A DNA stretch of 45,217 nucleotides, taken from Tindallia sp. Its GTDB lineage: Bacteria; Bacillota; Clostridia; Peptostreptococcales; Tindalliaceae. Location of the stretch: the NCBI GenBank assembly GCA_007134225.1, contig SLLE01000026.1, positions 1-45,217 of the forward strand. The letters are read 5' to 3'. The notes beneath the pieces were generated by a model. The model was not told the origin of the DNA, did no database searches, and saw nothing but the letters and a program-made list of their open reading frames with translations. The position numbers and the translations under genes are program-made. This document shows positions 44,187 to 45,217 of the stretch, piece by piece. How positions within the stretch are numbered: position 1 is the stretch's first letter; each line of letters begins with the position of its first letter.

Positions 44187-44957
44187 CTATTTTATGAAAG
44201 GGTTTTTGATCAGATGTATATAATTAAGAACACGAATCATTTCTTCCTTACTAAACGTGCAAATGGATCCTATCACATTTTGGACATTATTGTCAAAAAG
44301 GATTTCTCGCATTTCCGGTGTGATCGCCCCGATCATTTCGTCTACCTCTTCCTGCTCCAGGATCAAATAGCAAATTGAAATGCCCAGGGCTTCGCTAATT
44401 TTTTCTATGGAATCCAAAGAAGCTTGCACTTTACCATTTTCCAAATGTGTAATCATCGCTGTGGATAAACCGGTCATTACTGATAGTTCTTTTTGTGTCA
44501 TCCCACGATTTAACCTTGCATTTTTAAGTTTTTGTCCAACCACACTTTGCTTACGTTTGTTTCCAATAAACAAACTAATGGGAATCTGAAAGACTTCAGT
44601 GATAGATCTCAAAGCAGAAATGGACGCTACTTTTTCGCCTCTTTCCACTTCACTGATGTAGGTTGGCGAAAGTCCGGTTAATGTACCAAGTTCATCCAAG
44701 CTCAAACCCTTGTTCTTGCGAAGTGCACGGATTTTGTCACCGGTAGTGCCAACAGCAATGTGCTTCCAGCAGATGATGTCATCATCCGAGATTTCCAGCA
44801 CTTCCACCAACTTTGCAAAAAATTTTGGTGTTATTTCTCTTTGATCGCTTTCAATCTCCTGAAGCTGTTTGATGGGGATGCGCATATTATTCGCAAGCTG
44901 TTCCAGACTCATTTCATTTTTTTCTCTTAGATTTTTTATACTATCACCATTGACCAA
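44187..44957 (-). CDS. Transcriptional regulator with three tandem XRE helix-turn-helix domains
   Basis: 256-aa cytoplasmic protein. Three XRE/Cro-type HTH domains follow one another: IKNLREKNEMSLEQLANNM (about residues 6-60), IRALRKNKGLSLDELGTLTG (about 74-128) and LKNARLNRGMTQKELSVMTG (about 140-195), then a C-terminal tail of 60 residues with no known ligand domain. The TTG at 44957 has AAAGGG eight bases upstream and is preferred to GTG at 44966, which touches it. It is convergent to the oxidoreductase operon. Two copies of A(C/T)CATAGTTT in its promoter could be its own operators. Target genes are unknown. Confidence 0.85.
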   Translation of the reverse strand: MVNGDSIKNLREKNEMSLEQLANNMRIPIKQLQEIESDQREITPKFFAKLVEVLEISDDDIICWKHIAVGTTGDKIRALRKNKGLSLDELGTLTGLSPTYISEVERGEKVASISALRSITEVFQIPISLFIGNKRKQSVVGQKLKNARLNRGMTQKELSVMTGLSTAMITHLENGKVQASLDSIEKISEALGISICYLILEQEEVDEMIGAITPEMREILFDNNVQNVIGSICTFSKEEMIRVLNYIHLIKNPFIK

Positions 44958-45003
44958 TTTCTTCACCCTTTCAAAGTGAAATCGTGCATTATTTCTGAAT
45001 CAC

Positions 45004-45043
45004 ACCATAGTTTACATTTTATCATAGTTTTAGTCTTCAACAA
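45004..45043 (-). promoter_or_regulatory. Promoter of the XRE gene with direct repeats
   Basis: On the minus strand: -35 TTGTTG (45038-45043), 16-nt spacer, extended -10 TGATAAAAT (TAAAAT at 45016-45021). The repeats AAACTATGAT (45021-45030) and AAACTATGGT (45004-45013) flank the -10 at 17-nt spacing, a possible autoregulatory site. Confidence 0.6.
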
Positions 45044-45095
45044 TAGAATGAGTGAAGAAAAATTTTAGTCCTTCATATTATGAACATTTGCTGTA

Positions 45096-45217
45096 ATTTA
45101 TCCGATGACTACCACCGCTAAGACTCCCTCTTCTAAAAGAGGGAGATAAGCGGTGCTACGTCCCTGGATAACGCATTCTAACCTTCAGGTGGAGTTAAAA
45201 CTCCATCTGAAGCTAAA
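45096..45217 (+). repeat. Structured ~125-nt repeat, copy B (runs to the window end)
   Basis: Reverse-complement partner of 25860-25985, about 90% identical, the more regular copy. Plus-strand folding: outer stem TTATCC/GGATAA, middle CACCGCT/AGCGGTG, inner CTCCCTCTT/AAGAGGGAG, then a nearly perfect terminal hairpin (CTTCAGGTGGAGTT / AACTCCATCTGAAG, one G-U pair), ending GCTAA. Identity with copy A stops at ATTTATCCG on the left; the right edge may continue past the window. It lies 52 nt upstream of the XRE promoter. Confidence 0.8.

Overview
The window reads as a low-GC, Gram-positive anaerobe of the Clostridia. It encodes component C of glycine reductase (Stickland-type amino-acid fermentation), a 2-oxoacid:ferredoxin oxidoreductase with its own ferredoxin-type subunit, a membrane pyrophosphatase, sigma-54 and strong AGGAGG ribosome binding sites, and its SecG/enolase/RNase R neighbourhood is typical of Firmicutes. 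An alkaliphilic or amino-acid-fermenting lineage (Alkaliphilus/Tindallia-like) is a guess from gene content, not shown by the sequence. Nearly all genes lie on the minus strand; plus-strand genes are confined to about 26.0-27.7 kb and 40.3-44.1 kb. I saw no rRNA, tRNA, CRISPR array, prophage or intact transposase.

Region 1 (1-9.9 kb, minus): a nucleoside-scavenging operon with its own promoter, encoding a BMP-type lipoprotein, ABC ATPase, two permeases, two nucleoside hydrolases, an ADP-ribosylglycohydrolase-like protein and ribokinase. It runs directly into smpB and the tmRNA gene ssrA, which is cut by the window start. Imported nucleosides would be split to base plus ribose, and ribose phosphorylated. 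In many Firmicutes rnr, smpB and ssrA are neighbours; here the nucleoside operon sits between rnr and smpB.

Region 2 (9.9-21.5 kb, minus): rnr, a DUF1294 membrane protein, a K+-dependent-type membrane pyrophosphatase and secG, then the lower-glycolysis operon pgk-tpiA-gpmI-eno (no gap gene in the window), then rpoN. Terminators follow hppA, eno and rpoN.

Region 3 (21.5-25.8 kb, minus): trmL-degV-grdC-grdD behind one promoter. A sigma-54-like -24/-12 element lies just beyond grdD but points antisense to it.

Region 4 (25.8-27.7 kb): a structured ~125-nt repeat, then plus-strand genes for a metallo-beta-lactamase-fold protein and a second DegV protein, whose terminator lies inside the convergent cobD gene.

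Region 5 (27.7-40.2 kb, minus): lepB, a TGS-containing nucleoside kinase, queG, ylxP (DUF503), nth, an acidic hypothetical, a VanW/G5 protein, an uncalled 31-codon ORF, ogt, and cobU-cobS-cobC-cobQ-cbiB-cobD, which perform the late steps of cobalamin assembly and nucleotide-loop attachment.

Region 6 (40.2-45.2 kb): a membrane-anchored protein with a YceG-like domain, a FlK-like thioesterase divergent from a four-subunit 2-oxoacid:ferredoxin oxidoreductase, a regulator with three tandem XRE helix-turn-helix domains, and at the window end a second copy of the structured repeat in inverted orientation. The two repeat copies bracket about 19 kb and are the most unusual non-coding feature.
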